Below, one piece after another: positions 23,349 to 36,906 of a DNA stretch of 64,000 nucleotides. A program made the position numbers and the translations under genes. How positions within the stretch are numbered: position 1 is the first letter of the stretch; every line of letters begins with the position of its first letter. This DNA comes from Podospora bellae-mahoneyi (Eukaryota > Ascomycota > Sordariomycetes > Sordariales > Podosporaceae): contig NC_085881.1 of NCBI RefSeq assembly GCF_035222275.1, positions 682,001 through 746,000 of the forward strand. The letters are read 5' to 3'. The notes beneath the pieces were generated by a model. It did not search any database, was not told the DNA's origin, and saw only the letters and a program-made list of their open reading frames with translations.

Positions 23349-26300
23349 TGTGATGGTGGGTATTGGGGGTAATAATGGGTGGTGTGTGATGTGAAAAGGT
23401 GATGAGAAAGTCATAATCTGGTTTAAGAGTGAGTATAAGTGAGGGGAAGCCGGGAATGCCCGGAGGTGTAATGGTTGGTTGAGAGAGGCTGGTTCACGTC
23501 TTTGAGGGGATTGCATAGCGAACCTGAAGAGTAAAGATCAGCAATAGCAAAAGTCCTGTACAGTATATTGAGATTTATTATTCAGAGAATACTGGAAGTA
23601 CCAGCATATGGGTTTATAACTTCATCACAGCTCAGCCAAACAATATTAACACCGAACCTGACAACACATGCTAAGTAGGTACCTACATACGCTACACAAC
23701 GTAGCAAGTCAACAAGAAAATATTCAAAACGAAATACGTACGCTACGCCTTTAGTTTATCTACGTATGGTGTAGCAGGGTAACCCTTCCCGTTACGTTAT
23801 ATGTCCAACAACAGAGGTAACGCCTGAATACCAATCTCTATAGACGCCACCACATCTCCCAAATCCTCCCATACTTTGGGCTCTTCCAATCACAATTTTA
23901 ATCTGGCCGTTCCGCCATTTTGATCCTCAAAAAGTCAACAAACACTCCGTTTTACCGACAGACACAAGACCAGTCCCCTCCTGTTACAGCCCCAAAAGCT
24001 CTCGTCAAATCACAAATCTCAAAATGTCCTGGACGTAGTACATGATATCTGTCTCTAGACTGCATACGTCAAAGACCTGTCTTTTGATTCAACAGAGCTT
24101 ATTTTCTGACTTGGCTCTTCTCACCCTACTACTTTTGCAATATCTACCTTCGTATACCGCCTCCACAATAAAGCGGGACGTTGTGAACGTTTCATATCTC
24201 CAGAAGAAGAGGATCGACGTACCTACCATCAAATATTGCCGTTCAAACCCGCCGCGTGCGTACCCAGCATGTCCCGTCATGCTTGTCGCAGCGGGCGATA
24301 ACACAAGGCAAGCACAGGCCTGGTATATACGAGTCTTCTGGCTTCGAGTCCACCTTCCTCACGCACTAAGGGCGGGGCTGGGTTTTCTGTGATCAGCAGT
24401 GATGGGGCGATGTTGATAGTGGATGAGAACTTCGGACTTGGTGTCCTCTGGTGCTCGCTTGCGAGGCTGCCTGGCTCTTTCCACCGCAACCTTTCTTGGG
24501 ATTGTTGTTCGGCTTGCGATGTGGTTATAGATGCCCGTCGTTATGGGCGGGCTGTGTGGCTACACGCGCTACTCTGGTTGAGATGATGATAGGGAGGTGG
24601 GAGGTAAGCGGATTTAGGGGGACATCGTGGATAATTTGTTGGAATTTTCTGTGGGGGTGTGTGTGTGTGTGTTGGAGGACGAGGGCTTGACATTGGTTCA
24701 ACGTAATGTTGTCAGTGGAAGTTTTAGTTCGGGGGGACGGGTTTATGGACTTTGGACAGTTTTTTATTTACTGGGGAGAAGGATATGTCGAATTGAATCT
24801 TGTTAAAAGAAGACGACGAGACTTTGGTAGTTGTTGATTAGAATATTTGGAGTTGAGGCAAAAGACTGTCGTATGACAATGGATAGATGGATAATACTTG
24901 GGTTCTGACTTTACACTTCATTCGTGAAGATGGATTGTATCTCGGTTATCGTGGACAACGACTGGTGTTATCGCAGGAACCCTTACACTATTTTATCCCA
25001 CCAGACTCAGTACCTTTCTTCTTGCGCTTTACAAATATCCCTGAATAGCCCCAGCTATAAAGGCACACACCCAAGACAGCATCACACGCTCTGAAGAAAT
25101 GTTCAACCACTCATCCATCATCGAGGTCCTACATCATGCCTACCTTACTTCCACGCATTGGGATCATCTTTAGCAGGTCGTGGGTTTTGAACGTGCGCGG
25201 GCGCTGCTTCCCGGCTGTCTTGTACTGTATCAATCGGCAAAAACCTTCGGAATTTTTTCAAAAAAGGGTGGAGAGGGAGAAGAATAAGATCTGCCTGTTT
25301 TTCTCATTTGGCGATGGTGGCTTGGAAAATTGAAGGGAGGGTTGAGCAAAGGGAGACGATAATATATCTACGCCTGTCAAGAGCGCTGCCGTGGATGACG
25401 CCATCTACCGAAGCTATTGCTTTGCTACTCTTCCCCTAGGAAAGGAAAGTAGGTTCCCTCAAGACTGACAATGGACAGTAACTGTCTTGGTACGAGTCTT
25501 GGAGAAATGTATGGTTCCTGATAGACCGAAGAGCCTGTCTTTCTTGTATCATCCGTCTTGTTGGTGCAACTCTTTGCAGCCCCTCCCAATACAATTGCAA
25601 AGACTCCAACCGCACCTGAAAATTGGTGCTCACTGTAAAACTCAAGATTATGTGACTTAAAAGGCGCTCTCTTGTTTAAGTAGACAATGTAGGGAGAAAA
25701 ATGTCGCCATAATGATGAACCAAGGGTTACTATATGATCTCTACCCAAAGTATAGGCAGAGGTTGAGTCGAGTTATTATAGAGGCCGTATATAGGGGGGA
25801 GACACCCGATTTAGGGATTCTCAGAAATGGAAAGTCGGCGACGACGAGTTCCCTTGAGATTTCACAGCCTCGTCATATACCTAGGTTTATCTGTATCCTC
25901 GGAGCACGATTCCAAGGTTTTTCTTGTTGTCTCTATGAACAAAGCTTTGATAGCTAACAAGAAGGGATTTTCGCAACGGCCTTCTTGAGAAGGCTTGTTT
26001 GTGTCACCACTTAGGCAAGGTAGGTAGTTTGTCATTCAGAGCTTCGAGGCTGAGGTTGTCGCTATTTAGAATTTGGATCTCGGCAGATATCTTGCATCAC
26101 TAAAAAGCTATGCCCAACTGGCCCTCCTATTTCTTTGGGAATCATTTTAGCACAAAGAGGGAGATACGCCTCCATACACCACCCCAACCAATCCCGCCTT
26201 CATCCTTCCAAACGGCGGGCAGAATTGCTGTTTTAACAGCAAGGCCTCAAAGAGCCCATAGAAACCAGACGCAGGCAGCCTCGCGTTATGTACCACATCT

Positions 26301-27270
26301 GGAGGGTTTTTGACCGTCCCTTTCGGGGAAATCTTGAGCGTGAAAGAAGGGGATGACAGACTGAAGCGTCCTGCCAGCTCTCAGACGATGAAGCAATTCT
26401 GTTGTGAAGTGGGAATACATGAAGCGAGACCTTCCTAGATTTGGGGAGCTGAGTCAACCGCCAACTTGATGCCCCAAGGAAATCAAAGACAACCAAATAG
26501 AGAGCTGTTTTCCCTCATCCATGATTCACCAACATAACTTCTATACATGGCCCACCAGCATTCTGATAGCAAGGCCTTGAGACTATGTCGAGATTACTCT
26601 TCAATGCCTTTCGACTATCTTCCAAGACCTCTCAATAGATATTCAAGACCTGTTGACTCCGAGTAGCAGTCTCCAATTATGCTGTCCACGATGTGAATTC
26701 ATTGATGGAAAATAGCCAGTAGGGCCAATGATGAACAGCACCTGTTCTGGGGGCCAATGTGTTGAAGGTGATCAAGTCAACTCAAGCAGAGCATGAACGC
26801 TGGATTAAGGGGTTCAGGGGCATTCCATTCACCTCAACAACACATCAACACAAGTCCAGTCACAGCAACACAAAGTCAAGCCCACAACTCATGTATTGGA
26901 ACCTCTTCCTACTACCATCTCATAAAACCCCTTCAAACTCTCCTCCAAAAGAATCCAATACACTCTCAAGCTTCATACACCCGCTTCACCGCAGGCCGGT
27001 CATTCCCCTCCACCCAAAGAAGATACACACAAAAAAAAAAAACCCATTTTAACGCCCGCTTCTTATCTGTTCTTGCCCTCATTTTCAAGAGGGGTCTGAT
27101 ATATCAAGAAATCCAAAACATAAGAAAATAAAAAAATTTCCACGACCGTTTCATCCGAAAAAGTAGATCACAAAGAAGTGGAGTAAAGTTGCTCCCCAAA
27201 TAAACCAGGATATCGTCAGTTCAAAAAAGTCAAGAACACATCAAAAGAAAAAGGCCATCCAAAAAACACC
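23349..27270. other. Intergenic, no gene recognised
   Basis: 3.9 kb between the HAD gene start and the opy2 3' end. It includes GGTACCTA-like motifs near 23.68 kb, a GT microsatellite near 24.66 kb, and the presumed opy2 3' UTR near 27.0-27.27 kb. Reading frames are short and unremarkable on both strands. Confidence 0.5.
24657..24672. repeat. GT microsatellite
   Basis: Eight consecutive GT units in non-coding sequence. Confidence 0.9.
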
Positions 27271-28581
27271 TCATGGTGCGGCATGCTCATCGCCGAACGG
27301 ACTCCTTTCCCGGTTCTTGACTGGCACAGAAGAGTCTCTTTGAGACGCCCGTCGTGTCGCCTCCTCGATGACAGCACTGAGGTTGTTACTACTGATGCTG
27401 CTGTTGTGAGACGGCTTCGGTGGGTCAGAAAACGGTCCGAGATCGTTCGTTTGTGGCGAGTCAACAATGATGGTAGCGGCGGTGGAGTCCCTATAGGTAT
27501 CGCCCGAGACGGTGATAGGGGAAGAGAGGGTATCCTGCTCTGATCTCGCTTTGCTGCTGGTGCTGTTGCCGTTCAACTTCTTGATGCTTCCAACCCGAAC
27601 AACCATAGCCCTAGCCGGCGTGGCTGTGTGGGTGCTGGCATTGTTCAAGAAGGTAGACCCAACACTGAAAGTGCTGTTGGCGGGACTTGGCGGCCGGAGA
27701 GAAGAGTACTTCTCGTAGTCGACAGTGGGAACTGGGGGAGTGGCGGTGCCGCTAGAGTTGTTGGAGTTGGCCGACCGGACACTAACCATGGCCGGCTTCG
27801 CTCGCATACCCGTCTGCGCGGGAGCCACAACAACGGCGCTCTTTCCATAGATGGTGGACGCCACGCTGGAGCGCGGGGCGTATGAGGTCCGGGCGTAGGA
27901 AGTACGATCAGTGTAAGAGGAGATGCCAGAGTAAGTCGAATCACGCAAGTCACCAGGAATGAAGAAATGCTGATCTTCTGTGCTCGATGGAGTGCCGGCC
28001 TGCGAGTGACTGGCAGGAATTGGTGGAACGGGAGGAACCAACACTGTGGGAGAGGCTGTGGCTCTGTTGGTAACCCCGGGAATATAGGCGATCTGGATGA
28101 TGTTCGAAGCGCGTGTAAGAACGGTGGAGGCAATCGAGTGAACAGTATGGGTGGAGGCGCGATAATCCCGGCGTTGAGCAAAGTTCTTCTCCCCATCCAC
28201 ATGCTCAGCTGAATCTTCCCAGACCTCCTGGGCAACTGGTTGCTGCTGCCTCCTAGACTTCACGCAAAACCTCCATACCAAGTACGAGAGAATGACAACG
28301 GCCGCGATACCACCAATCACTCCACCAGCGATGGCACCGACATTGGTCGACGGTTGCGAGGGTCTGGAGGGGAGCATGGCTGGGTCGAGAGGCTGGCAGA
28401 TCATATGAGCACATTGCTTGCATGTCTCGGGGATCATGATGCATTCATGTGTCGTCTGGTCGCAATTCTCTGGGCAGACGGGTTGTTGTCCCTTGTTGCA
28501 CTGAACACAGACTTCCTGGCGCTTCCATAGCGTCGAGAAGGACATGGCGGCCGTGCCATGTGAATCGAATATGTCGGCCAT
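27271..28581 (-). CDS. opy2: Opy2-like membrane anchor protein of the HOG pathway
   Basis: The 436-residue product starts at ATG 28581 (MADIFDSHG). Residues 25-62 hold eight cysteines in the order C-x2-C-x7-C-x3-C-x6-C-x6-C-x2-C-x4-C, which I recognise as the extracellular Opy2 domain. A single transmembrane segment follows at about residues 81-104 (VGAIAGGVIGGIAAVVILSYLVW) with a basic stop-transfer RFCVKSRR. The long cytosolic tail is Ser/Thr-rich with SP sites. In yeast Opy2 binds Ste50 and localises Ste11 to the membrane for high-osmolarity MAPK signalling; filamentous fungi have one orthologue. No classical signal peptide is obvious, so the N-terminus may be exported in a signal-anchor-independent way, as described for yeast Opy2. 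The frame is open upstream to 28707; the chosen Met is the first giving a normal-length N-terminus. Confidence 0.87.
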   Translation of the reverse strand: MADIFDSHGTAAMSFSTLWKRQEVCVQCNKGQQPVCPENCDQTTHECIMIPETCKQCAHMICQPLDPAMLPSRPSQPSTNVGAIAGGVIGGIAAVVILSYLVWRFCVKSRRQQQPVAQEVWEDSAEHVDGEKNFAQRRDYRASTHTVHSIASTVLTRASNIIQIAYIPGVTNRATASPTVLVPPVPPIPASHSQAGTPSSTEDQHFFIPGDLRDSTYSGISSYTDRTSYARTSYAPRSSVASTIYGKSAVVVAPAQTGMRAKPAMVSVRSANSNNSSGTATPPVPTVDYEKYSSLRPPSPANSTFSVGSTFLNNASTHTATPARAMVVRVGSIKKLNGNSTSSKARSEQDTLSSPITVSGDTYRDSTAATIIVDSPQTNDLGPFSDPPKPSHNSSISSNNLSAVIEEATRRASQRDSSVPVKNRERSPFGDEHAAP

Positions 28582-31500
28582 GGTGAGCAAGAAACCTGAG
28601 ACGTTCGTGAGGCGGGGTGAGGAATATATAAAAAGGGCGATGCTGTTTGGTGTTTGGGTGACCTGTTCGTTACGCTGTGCCGATCTCGAGGATGTGTAAC
28701 GGGCCAAGCCTGGACCACTTGCTCAACGTCGATCTATTCCACGCGCGTGAATTGTTCGTTTGTGACCCGAGAGCTTATCGTATCAGATGAAGAAAATCGA
28801 AAGGGTATAAGGGGTTGGTTTGCGTCGTCGGTCGGGTTTCGCACTCGGCGGCGGGCGCAAGCAGAGAGGACAGGATGATGAGTTGAAACGAGTGACGATT
28901 GAGACTAGCTCAGTAAAGAACGGAACACATTTGGTTTGATAAAATAGAACGAATTGAAATAATGAATACAGAGCTTCTTGACAGTGATAACAACAACAAC
29001 AACAACAGCAACAGGGCGCGTGGTTGATGTTGAAGATGGGACGCCAGGAACCTCGCTGCGAGGCAAGAAGGCGGAAGGCGGGAAGGGTGGAGGATTTGGC
29101 TGAAGGACCTGGAACTTGGACCTGGCTCCTCCCTCAATTTGGCCAAGGGGCCAGTCAGGAGGGCAGAGCCACACTCAGGCGCCCCGCAGTGGTTTAGCGA
29201 AAACGTCCTGGAGGGCGACACCAACGCCCCATTCGCTCGATCAACCACGCCTGGCCTGGCCCCTGGATTCCCTCTTGTGGCACGGCATTAGCATTACGGG
29301 AGCACACTTCCATGTTTCTTTTTGGTGCCTTTCCAGAACATTGATGAGCTTTTCACATCATCATCCTCTCTCTTTTCATCTCTATCAACCACATCGCAAT
29401 CAATTGCCTCACTGATGGAGCCTATCGGCTCTTCTTGCCACAGCTCAAACGTGGCATGAAATTCGCTTATACCTCTCGCCTTCCCAAAGAGGATTTCCCC
29501 GCGACGACAATCGCTCGGTAGGTCCCACTCAGCCCAGCCCACCATTGCCAAGGCATGCTCCACATGTAAATCCCTTCCACCCAATCACGGACCACATTCA
29601 GGCCAGAAGTTTCAACGCCTTTTTCGAAATCCCGAAGCCATACATACGAATGCATGGGTTGCAGATCAATTCTGAATTTGCATCAATTTATGGATTTCCG
29701 ACCCCGCGTTGACGACGACTTCTGGGGAAATCATCAAGAAGATGTCCTATCTAGATTTCTAGACTCAACTTGAAGTCGTCGCTGATTGGACAACCCCCCT
29801 TCCTACCGCCAAGCCACAGTTTCTTTTCTTAACAACACCCATCAAATAGTTCCTGCAGACCTGCGGTGGTGGTGTGATGCTGTTATTGCTGGCCTTACCA
29901 TGGAAGGTCCAACACCAATTGAGCAAGTTCCAACAACGGGCAACCAACCACCGTCATTACACTACCATAGCCGTGCCATATTATTCCAGCTTTGTGTGTC
30001 TCGGGTGTATATTACTCAGCTGCAAAACCTCACGAGCCGAACATGCAATGTTATGTGCGGGACATATAGAAAGCATAGTCTCGGGATAATATACCGGGCA
30101 AATCCCGGTGGTCCCAGTCCCCAAGAAACCCGTGAGGGTGTTTCGGGTTGTTTTTGTTTCTGATGGGTATATGTGGATATCCGATCCCGGGCATGGTGGC
30201 TTGAGAGACTTGACACGAGATGGGGAGACGGGGATATCCTATGTTGAGGTTTGAGGAGTTGGAGACCTCAAACCTTCATGGCTGGGTATCCTTTCATGCA
30301 TGGGAGCTGTTGTTTTGGAATGATATCCTGACATCAACTCTTAACAACATGTTGTTATTCCCGAAACGAGTCCATATTGTCATCATCACTACAGCAAGTC
30401 CAGACCCCAATTGTCATCTTTCGTATTTCATATCCTCCATAGTAACCCGCATGAGATTTTCAGAGATATACTGCTTCCAATTCTCGTCTTCCTGCATAAT
30501 TCTACCGCTGCGGGTGAAAAAAACAGGGAAGGGAGCACTATATCGTCGGAAAGGGAACCGGGTGGGTGATGTTACGCTGCATTTACATTTCCCGAGTGGT
30601 CAGTTGGTCTGTACACGAAACCTGACGTATATCGTCGATGTGGATTTTAGGCTAAACACGAATCTGGGGAAATCTAGAAATCTAGATGTGCTGCTGGCTT
30701 GGAATGCAGTTGATATAAAGCTGACTGTCTGTTTCCCTGGCGGTGGCGAGCAAGGTGATGTCTTGTCTGATAGTGCGGATGCATGTCAGTCATCGTTGAG
30801 CGTCTTCGAGCCACAGCTCACCTCAACTCCAGGGTTGCAGAGAGCCGCAGTTTGAATTCCCGTCAAAGATTAGGTTTGACAGTGTCGAGTCCAAGTTCAC
30901 AGACCTATCGTGACCGGAGCAATCCGAGAGTCAGGACCAACCAGTAGCGTTGACGGCGCATATGTCGAGCGTTGGGATGAGGTGACAGACATGGCGCAGC
31001 CGAATTTCAAATGCTCCGTGATCGACCGGACCTACAGGATAGACTGAGCCTTAGCAGCACCACTCGGATCATCACCTGTGCTGAGCACCGAAGCACTTGC
31101 TACCATCCGAAAGCTCCCCTGACGGCTCGGACCGTGAACTAATACGGTGCAATTGTAAGGCTTTTGAAGTCCAGACTGTGGCTTGAGAGACCTTTGGACC
31201 CTGAACCCTTCAGCGGGAATGGCTTAAGCCTTGCGAACCGCAGTCAGGCATCTATATGTATGATTGGGTTGGCTGACAGACCCAAACTGAACCTCACCAC
31301 ATGGAGAAGGATTTCCCTCTAAATGTTGGTAGAAGGATGACTGACAACGCAGCAATCATCTCCGGAGTTTGCAGTGCATGGCAGTGTCCTGTTGGTCGGT
31401 GAGCGCTTGCATAACAACATCATTCGACCAGAGAGATTCTGTGCATCCGCCTCGGACTCGAAGGCGCTTATAAGATCTTATGAGACGAGCCTCGACGAAT

Positions 31501-33953
31501 GCAACCTCTGACAGAGCTGAAGCGAGAGAGATTGAAATAAAATTCCGAAACAAAATGACAATGGCCTTCGAGGCCATCATCGCAGTGAGGGATCCGACGG
31601 GATGTCACAATCTCACCGGCCGCTTCAGTGAGAACGGGAGATAGGGTCACCAGCGGCAGAGACCAGACCGGACGACACCAGATGAGTGGCTGATGCCATT
31701 CCCACGGCCGCTGTGAGCCCGAGAGAGAAATCATCGTTCGCAAAGCATGCACAGCTCGTGTAATCATGGCGAGGGAACCCAGCGAATCTTTGTCGTCCAA
31801 AAACGTTTCTGAACGAGGCTGGGAGGGATCCGAGCAGCCGGCACCTACATCTTGCGCTTGACGCCAGCAGTAGCGCCAGCTCAGCCTCACTACGCAAGCA
31901 CGCCACCACCCAGCAACAACAACTGGATATGGAATGCTTGTTGCGTCAAAAAGTCTCCGTTTTATGACCGGCGGTTGGCATTCGACGATATTTCTTTGAG
32001 GGAATGATCTGGGCTCCGGTAGGGTTCCGTACATCTGAGACCCTTTTTGCCGGCCCGATTTTTTTCTTTACGGATCCCAAGTGTTCTATTTTTGGCCCCA
32101 AGTGGTTTTTTTTGTCCCCATCATGGATTCGTGATCTGTGTGAGATCGAAAAAAAAAAACCCAAAGACAACCACAGGCATGTGGCAACCTCAGTTCGTGT
32201 TGGTGGATACTAGATATCCTCCGTATGGTAGGCACATACGGAGGGCATGCTGCTTGCTCGTGAGAGAAAGTTTCCTATCTTGTGCAACACGTGGCAAGCG
32301 GCGAGACGTGTGTTTCCATGATGTCGTGCGAGAGAAAAGCAACAGCAAAAAAAGGAGAGGAGAGATTTCAATATTCCGTTTGTCCCTCTGTAATCCCAAA
32401 TAAAGTTGGACCCCAGCGGCCCCCTGATGTTGCAGCCGCGTCGATTGCCAAGAGAAACCGTTTGGAAGACTGAACCCTTTTTTACCTCAAACGTTCTGGA
32501 CGAAAAAGCGGGAATTGACAGCTACCTGAAAGCTTTCCTCGGTCTATTATTTTGTCCAGATATACGTGTTTGCAACTGGGAATACCGTGTGCCAGTTGGT
32601 GCCAGTCCGAAGACGTTCCAGACTGACGAGATCAGAAATGATGGGCGTTGTGGAGGGCATGATGGACGTCATGCATTCGCTGAGCGGGTGAGCTGTTTCA
32701 GGCCTCAGGGGATGAGTACCCATAGGAACAAAACAAGCTCGACACGCTCGATTCTTATCAAGGAACAAATGCTTTGATCGATCAACTGTATTGGATATCA
32801 CGAATGCTCGATAAAATGACAATGAGGCCGTGATACCTCACAATGAACAGACCCCAGTGCTGAGTAAGAAACGAAGACCCTGAAAATGGAAGGCTAGGCC
32901 CATGCTGGCTGGTTTGGCGATCTGGAGTTAAACGGCACCAACGCACAGTACCCGCGGCTGCGGTCCAGACTGTGCGAAGAACGCTCCCAAAACTGGAGCA
33001 CTCACTGCCCAGTCGCCGTGGAAACTCAAAATGATGAATGCAACTACCAAATAGTTGCAGATGGGTATGTACACAGAAGCTGTCATGTTCCTAGGGTCTT
33101 CAATGGGCTCAAAGAAAAGAAGAAGGTGAACCTGCCTCGCAACAATGTTCCTTGGGCCATGAAACACTCCTGAGATGGCAAACGAGATGTGAGTGCCGGG
33201 ACAAGGTGACAGCTGCTTGGCACTCAGGGGGCCGCCTGGCAGAAGAGAAAGACGGCGACGACAGCACTGACGTCGGTCTCTTCCAGCGTTCGTTCGTGTG
33301 GGCGGGCTGTGGGCGGTGGACAACTGATGAACCTGGAACTGGAACGGGTCGAAAGCGAGCCAGTCACCAGTGAGCAGCTCGCAGTCGCAGCCATCCCTGG
33401 CTAGCAAAGAAGGCGGTGGAGCACCCTCGCCCATCCCTGTCGCTCAGCCACAGGCCCCCTTCACCAACTTCATAACAGGGCCGCCGTCTCCTGAGAGCTG
33501 TTGAATCAGGTTTTTGAGACCTCTCTCTTGACATTTGTATTTTTTTTTCCCTTTCTCTTTTCTCCTCTCTAGAGACGGGCGATTCCTAGAATATCACTGC
33601 TGTTGCTGCCACCAGCTGAGCAGCAAACAGCGAAAACATCGTCTTGTCCTGTGCCACTCGGTCACCGGCGCTTCCCCTTCCTGCCGTGCCCTGGAATTGG
33701 GTATCAGAACGACTCGTAACGGCAGCTGACGTTTCGCACTGCAACTGCGCCAAGCTTCACCGTCTCTTTTTCTTTGACCGACCTGACAACCAACAACCAA
33801 ACAACCTCGACCTAACATCGCGATCCCCTACGAACAGTCCCCCCCGACGATCCAGCGACCTTTGAGAATCTTGCAAAATACCCAGAATATTCCAATCTTT
33901 CGAGTAGATCTTGATTTCAGCTATTTCTCGCAGAAGCGAGCCGCGACTCCATC
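28582..33953. other. Long divergent intergenic region between opy2 and chitin synthase
   Basis: 5.4 kb separates two divergently transcribed surface-growth genes. No frame (including 211 codons at 30220-30855 and 188 codons on the minus strand at 31468-32034) shows a known domain. The final 0.5 kb (33.45-33.95 kb) is CT-rich and looks like the chitin synthase core promoter and leader. Long upstream regions are often regulatory in fungi, but no individual site can be assigned. Confidence 0.5.
28989..29012. repeat. CAA microsatellite
   Basis: An array of CAA/CAG units about 0.4 kb upstream of the opy2 start codon; it may lie in the leader or promoter. Confidence 0.85.
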
Positions 33954-36906
33954 ATGGCGTACCACGGCGCTGGTGGCCGTGGAGACGGCTATGAAGACCA
34001 CCCGTTGCAGAACCTCGGCGGTCCCCATGGACAGGTAAGCCATCAAACCATACTGTGGAGGATGGCAGGCGGGGTGCTTTGTTGCTAATATCTGAATGAA
34101 TTGGCAGAACGACGATGAAGTCCAGGCCTCTCTCCTCAACGACAACCAGGCCTACGACAACAGTCGTTTGGGCGCCGGAACTCCTCCAGTTCGTCCAGTC
34201 TCGGCATACAGCTTGACCGAGTCGTACACACCCAATGCCGGTACTACGCGGGCTGGCATCGGTGTTCAGCCCACTCCCCCTCCCCATGGATACACCAACG
34301 AGTATGCCGGTGCCCCCCAGTACGGAGTGTCGGCCAATGGTGGATTCGGCGATCAACAATATGGAAACTCTGGGCACTCTGTCGCCGAGACCGATGATAG
34401 CTGGATTCAACGCCAAAATCCCAACGCTGCCCCAGCTGGTGGTCTGAAGCGCTATGCTACCAGAAAGGTCAAGCTCGTTCAGGGTTCCGTTCTGAGCATC
34501 GACTACCCAGTGCCCAGTGCCATCAGAAATGCTGTTCAGCCCAAGTACAGAGACGTCGAGGGCCAGAATGAGGAGTTTTTCAAGATGCGCTACACTGCGG
34601 CCACTTGCGATCCCAACGACTTCACTCTCAAGAATGGTTACGATTTGCGCCCTCGCATGTACAACCGGCACACCGAGCTTCTTATTGCCATTACCTACTA
34701 CAACGAAGACAAGGTTCTCCTCTCGAGAACACTCCACGGCGTCATGCAGAATATCAGGGACATAGTGAACCTGAAGAAGTCGTCGTTCTGGAACCGGGGT
34801 GGCCCTGCCTGGCAAAAGATTGTAGTCTGCTTGGTTTTCGATGGTATCGAGAAGGTCGACAAGAACGTTCTTGACGTGCTTGCCACTATCGGTGTATACC
34901 AGGATGGTGTGGTGAAGAAGGATGTTGACGGAAACAATACCGTTGCCCACATCTTCGAGTACACCACCCAGCTCTCCGTCACGCCAAACCAGCAGCTCAT
35001 CCGGCCAACGGACGACAGCCCGGCTACCCTTCCACCAGTGCAGTTCATCTTCTGCTTGAAGCAGCAAAACAGCAAAAAGATTAACTCGCATCGCTGGCTT
35101 TTCAACGCCTTTGGTCGCATCTTGAACCCAGAGGTGTGCATCTTGCTTGATGCTGGTACCAAGCCCAGTCCCAAGTCGTTGCTCGCTCTCTGGGAGGGCT
35201 TCTACAACGACAAGGATCTTGGCGGTGCCTGCGGTGAGATTCACGCAATGTTAGGTGGGTCTTATCAATTTTACGTATGCATTTCCCATGATGAATAGCT
35301 AACCATCGCTTGTAGGCAAGGGTGGAAAGAAGCTGCTCAACCCTCTGGTCGCTGTCCAGAACTTCGAGTACAAGATTTCCAACATTCTGGACAAGCCCCT
35401 CGAATCTGCGTTCGGTTACGTCAGTGTGCTGCCAGGTGCTTTCTCGGCCTACCGCTTCAGAGCCATCATGGGCCGACCTTTAGAACAGTACTTCCACGGT
35501 GATCACACCCTGTCCAAGCAGCTCGGCAAGAAGGGTATCGAGGGCATGAACATCTTCAAGAAGAACATGTTCTTGGCCGAAGATCGTATCTTGTGTTTCG
35601 AGCTGGTCGCCAAGGCTGGCCAAAAGTGGCATCTGAGCTACATCAAGGCGGCCAAGGGGGAGACGGATGTGCCTGAAGGTGCTCCCGAATTCATCTCGCA
35701 GCGTCGTCGCTGGCTGAACGGTTCCTTCGCTGCCAGCTTGTACTCGCTGATGCATTTTGGACGCATGTACAAGTCTGGCCACAACATTGTCCGCATGTTC
35801 TTCTTCCACATTCAGCTCATCTACAATGTCCTCAACGTCATCTTCACCTGGTTCTCGCTCTCTTCGTACTATCTCACGACCACCGTCATCATGGATCTCG
35901 TCGGTACTCCAGTGCCCGCATCTAACACATCGGCGCTCCACCACGCTTGGCCATTTGGCGATACCGTCACACCTATATTCAACGCGGTTTTACAGTATCT
36001 CTACCTGGCATTCGTCATTCTGCAGTTTATTCTGGCTCTGGGTAACAGGCCAAAGGGTTCCAAGTGGACGTACATTACGTCTTACGTGCTCTTTGCCATG
36101 ATCCAGGCCTACATCATCATCCTCTCGGTTTATCTCGTCGTTCAGGCTTTCAAGATTCCGCTTGCGGACCAGATCAAACTGGACAATGCGTCTAACGCGA
36201 TGGAGTCCTTGTTTGGTGGTACGGGGGCGGCTGGTGTCATTCTCGTGGCCCTGATTACCATTTACGGTCTTTACTTCTTGGCATCCTTCATGTACCTCGA
36301 TCCCTGGCACATGTTCCACTCGTTCCCCTACTACATGCTGCTCATGTCGACCTACATCAACATTCTGATGGTGTATGCCTTCAACAACTGGCACGATGTG
36401 TCGTGGGGTACCAAGGGTTCAGACAAGAACGACGCGCTGCCGTCGGCCCAGGTCACCAAGGGCGAGAAGGACGAAGTGTTGGTTGAAGAGATTGAGAAGC
36501 CGCAGGAAGATATCGATCAGATGTTTGAGCAGACTGTCAGGAGAGCTCTTGCGCCGTACAAGGTGGAAGAGGCGCCCGAAACCAAGGAGCTGGAGGACTC
36601 TTACAAGTCTTTCAGAACGAGTCTGGTGGTGATGTGGCTATTTTCGAACTGTTTCTTGGCTGTGGTTATTACCAGCGAGAACTTTGACTCGTCTTTTGGC
36701 GCTGGGGTATGTTTACAGTCTTTTGTCCTGTTGATAATGAGATTCCAAAATGCTAACTTTTGTGACAGCGGAATGCCACCGCCAGAACCGCCTGGTTTTT
36801 CAAGTTCCTCCTGTTCGCTACTGCCGGTCTGTCCATCGTCCGTTTCATCGGTTTCTGTTGGTTCCTCGGCAGGACCGGTATCATGTGCTGCTTTGCCCGG
36901 CGTTGA
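33954..36906 (+). CDS. chs-1: Class III chitin synthase
   Basis: Four exons, 33954-34034, 34108-35254, 35316-36706 and 36769-36906, give 918 residues with consistent splice phases. The N-terminus MAYHG, the segment [20 protein letters not shown], and the C-terminal [20 protein letters not shown] plus [12 protein letters not shown] mark class III (Neurospora chs-1, Aspergillus chsB). The catalytic core contains LLDAGTKP, the EDR motif in [11 protein letters not shown] (about residue 498) and [10 protein letters not shown] (about 538), the signature used for chitin chain synthesis and extrusion. Multiple transmembrane segments lie between about 560 and 760 and near the C-terminus; a charged cytosolic loop (about 805-845) precedes the last ones. 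The enzyme polymerises UDP-GlcNAc at hyphal tips and septa; class III is specific to filamentous fungi. The first exon codes only 27 residues. Everything expected is present. Confidence 0.96.

Noticed and set aside
30220-30855. 211-codon plus-strand ORF upstream of the chitin synthase gene
   Set aside because: No family resemblance and no fungal codon preference; could not be supported.
31468-32034. 188-codon minus-strand ORF
   Set aside because: Trp/Arg/Cys-rich with no domain; not coding-like.
33952-35244. 430-codon minus-strand ORF
   Set aside because: Antisense shadow of the chitin synthase exons; the plus strand is clearly coding.
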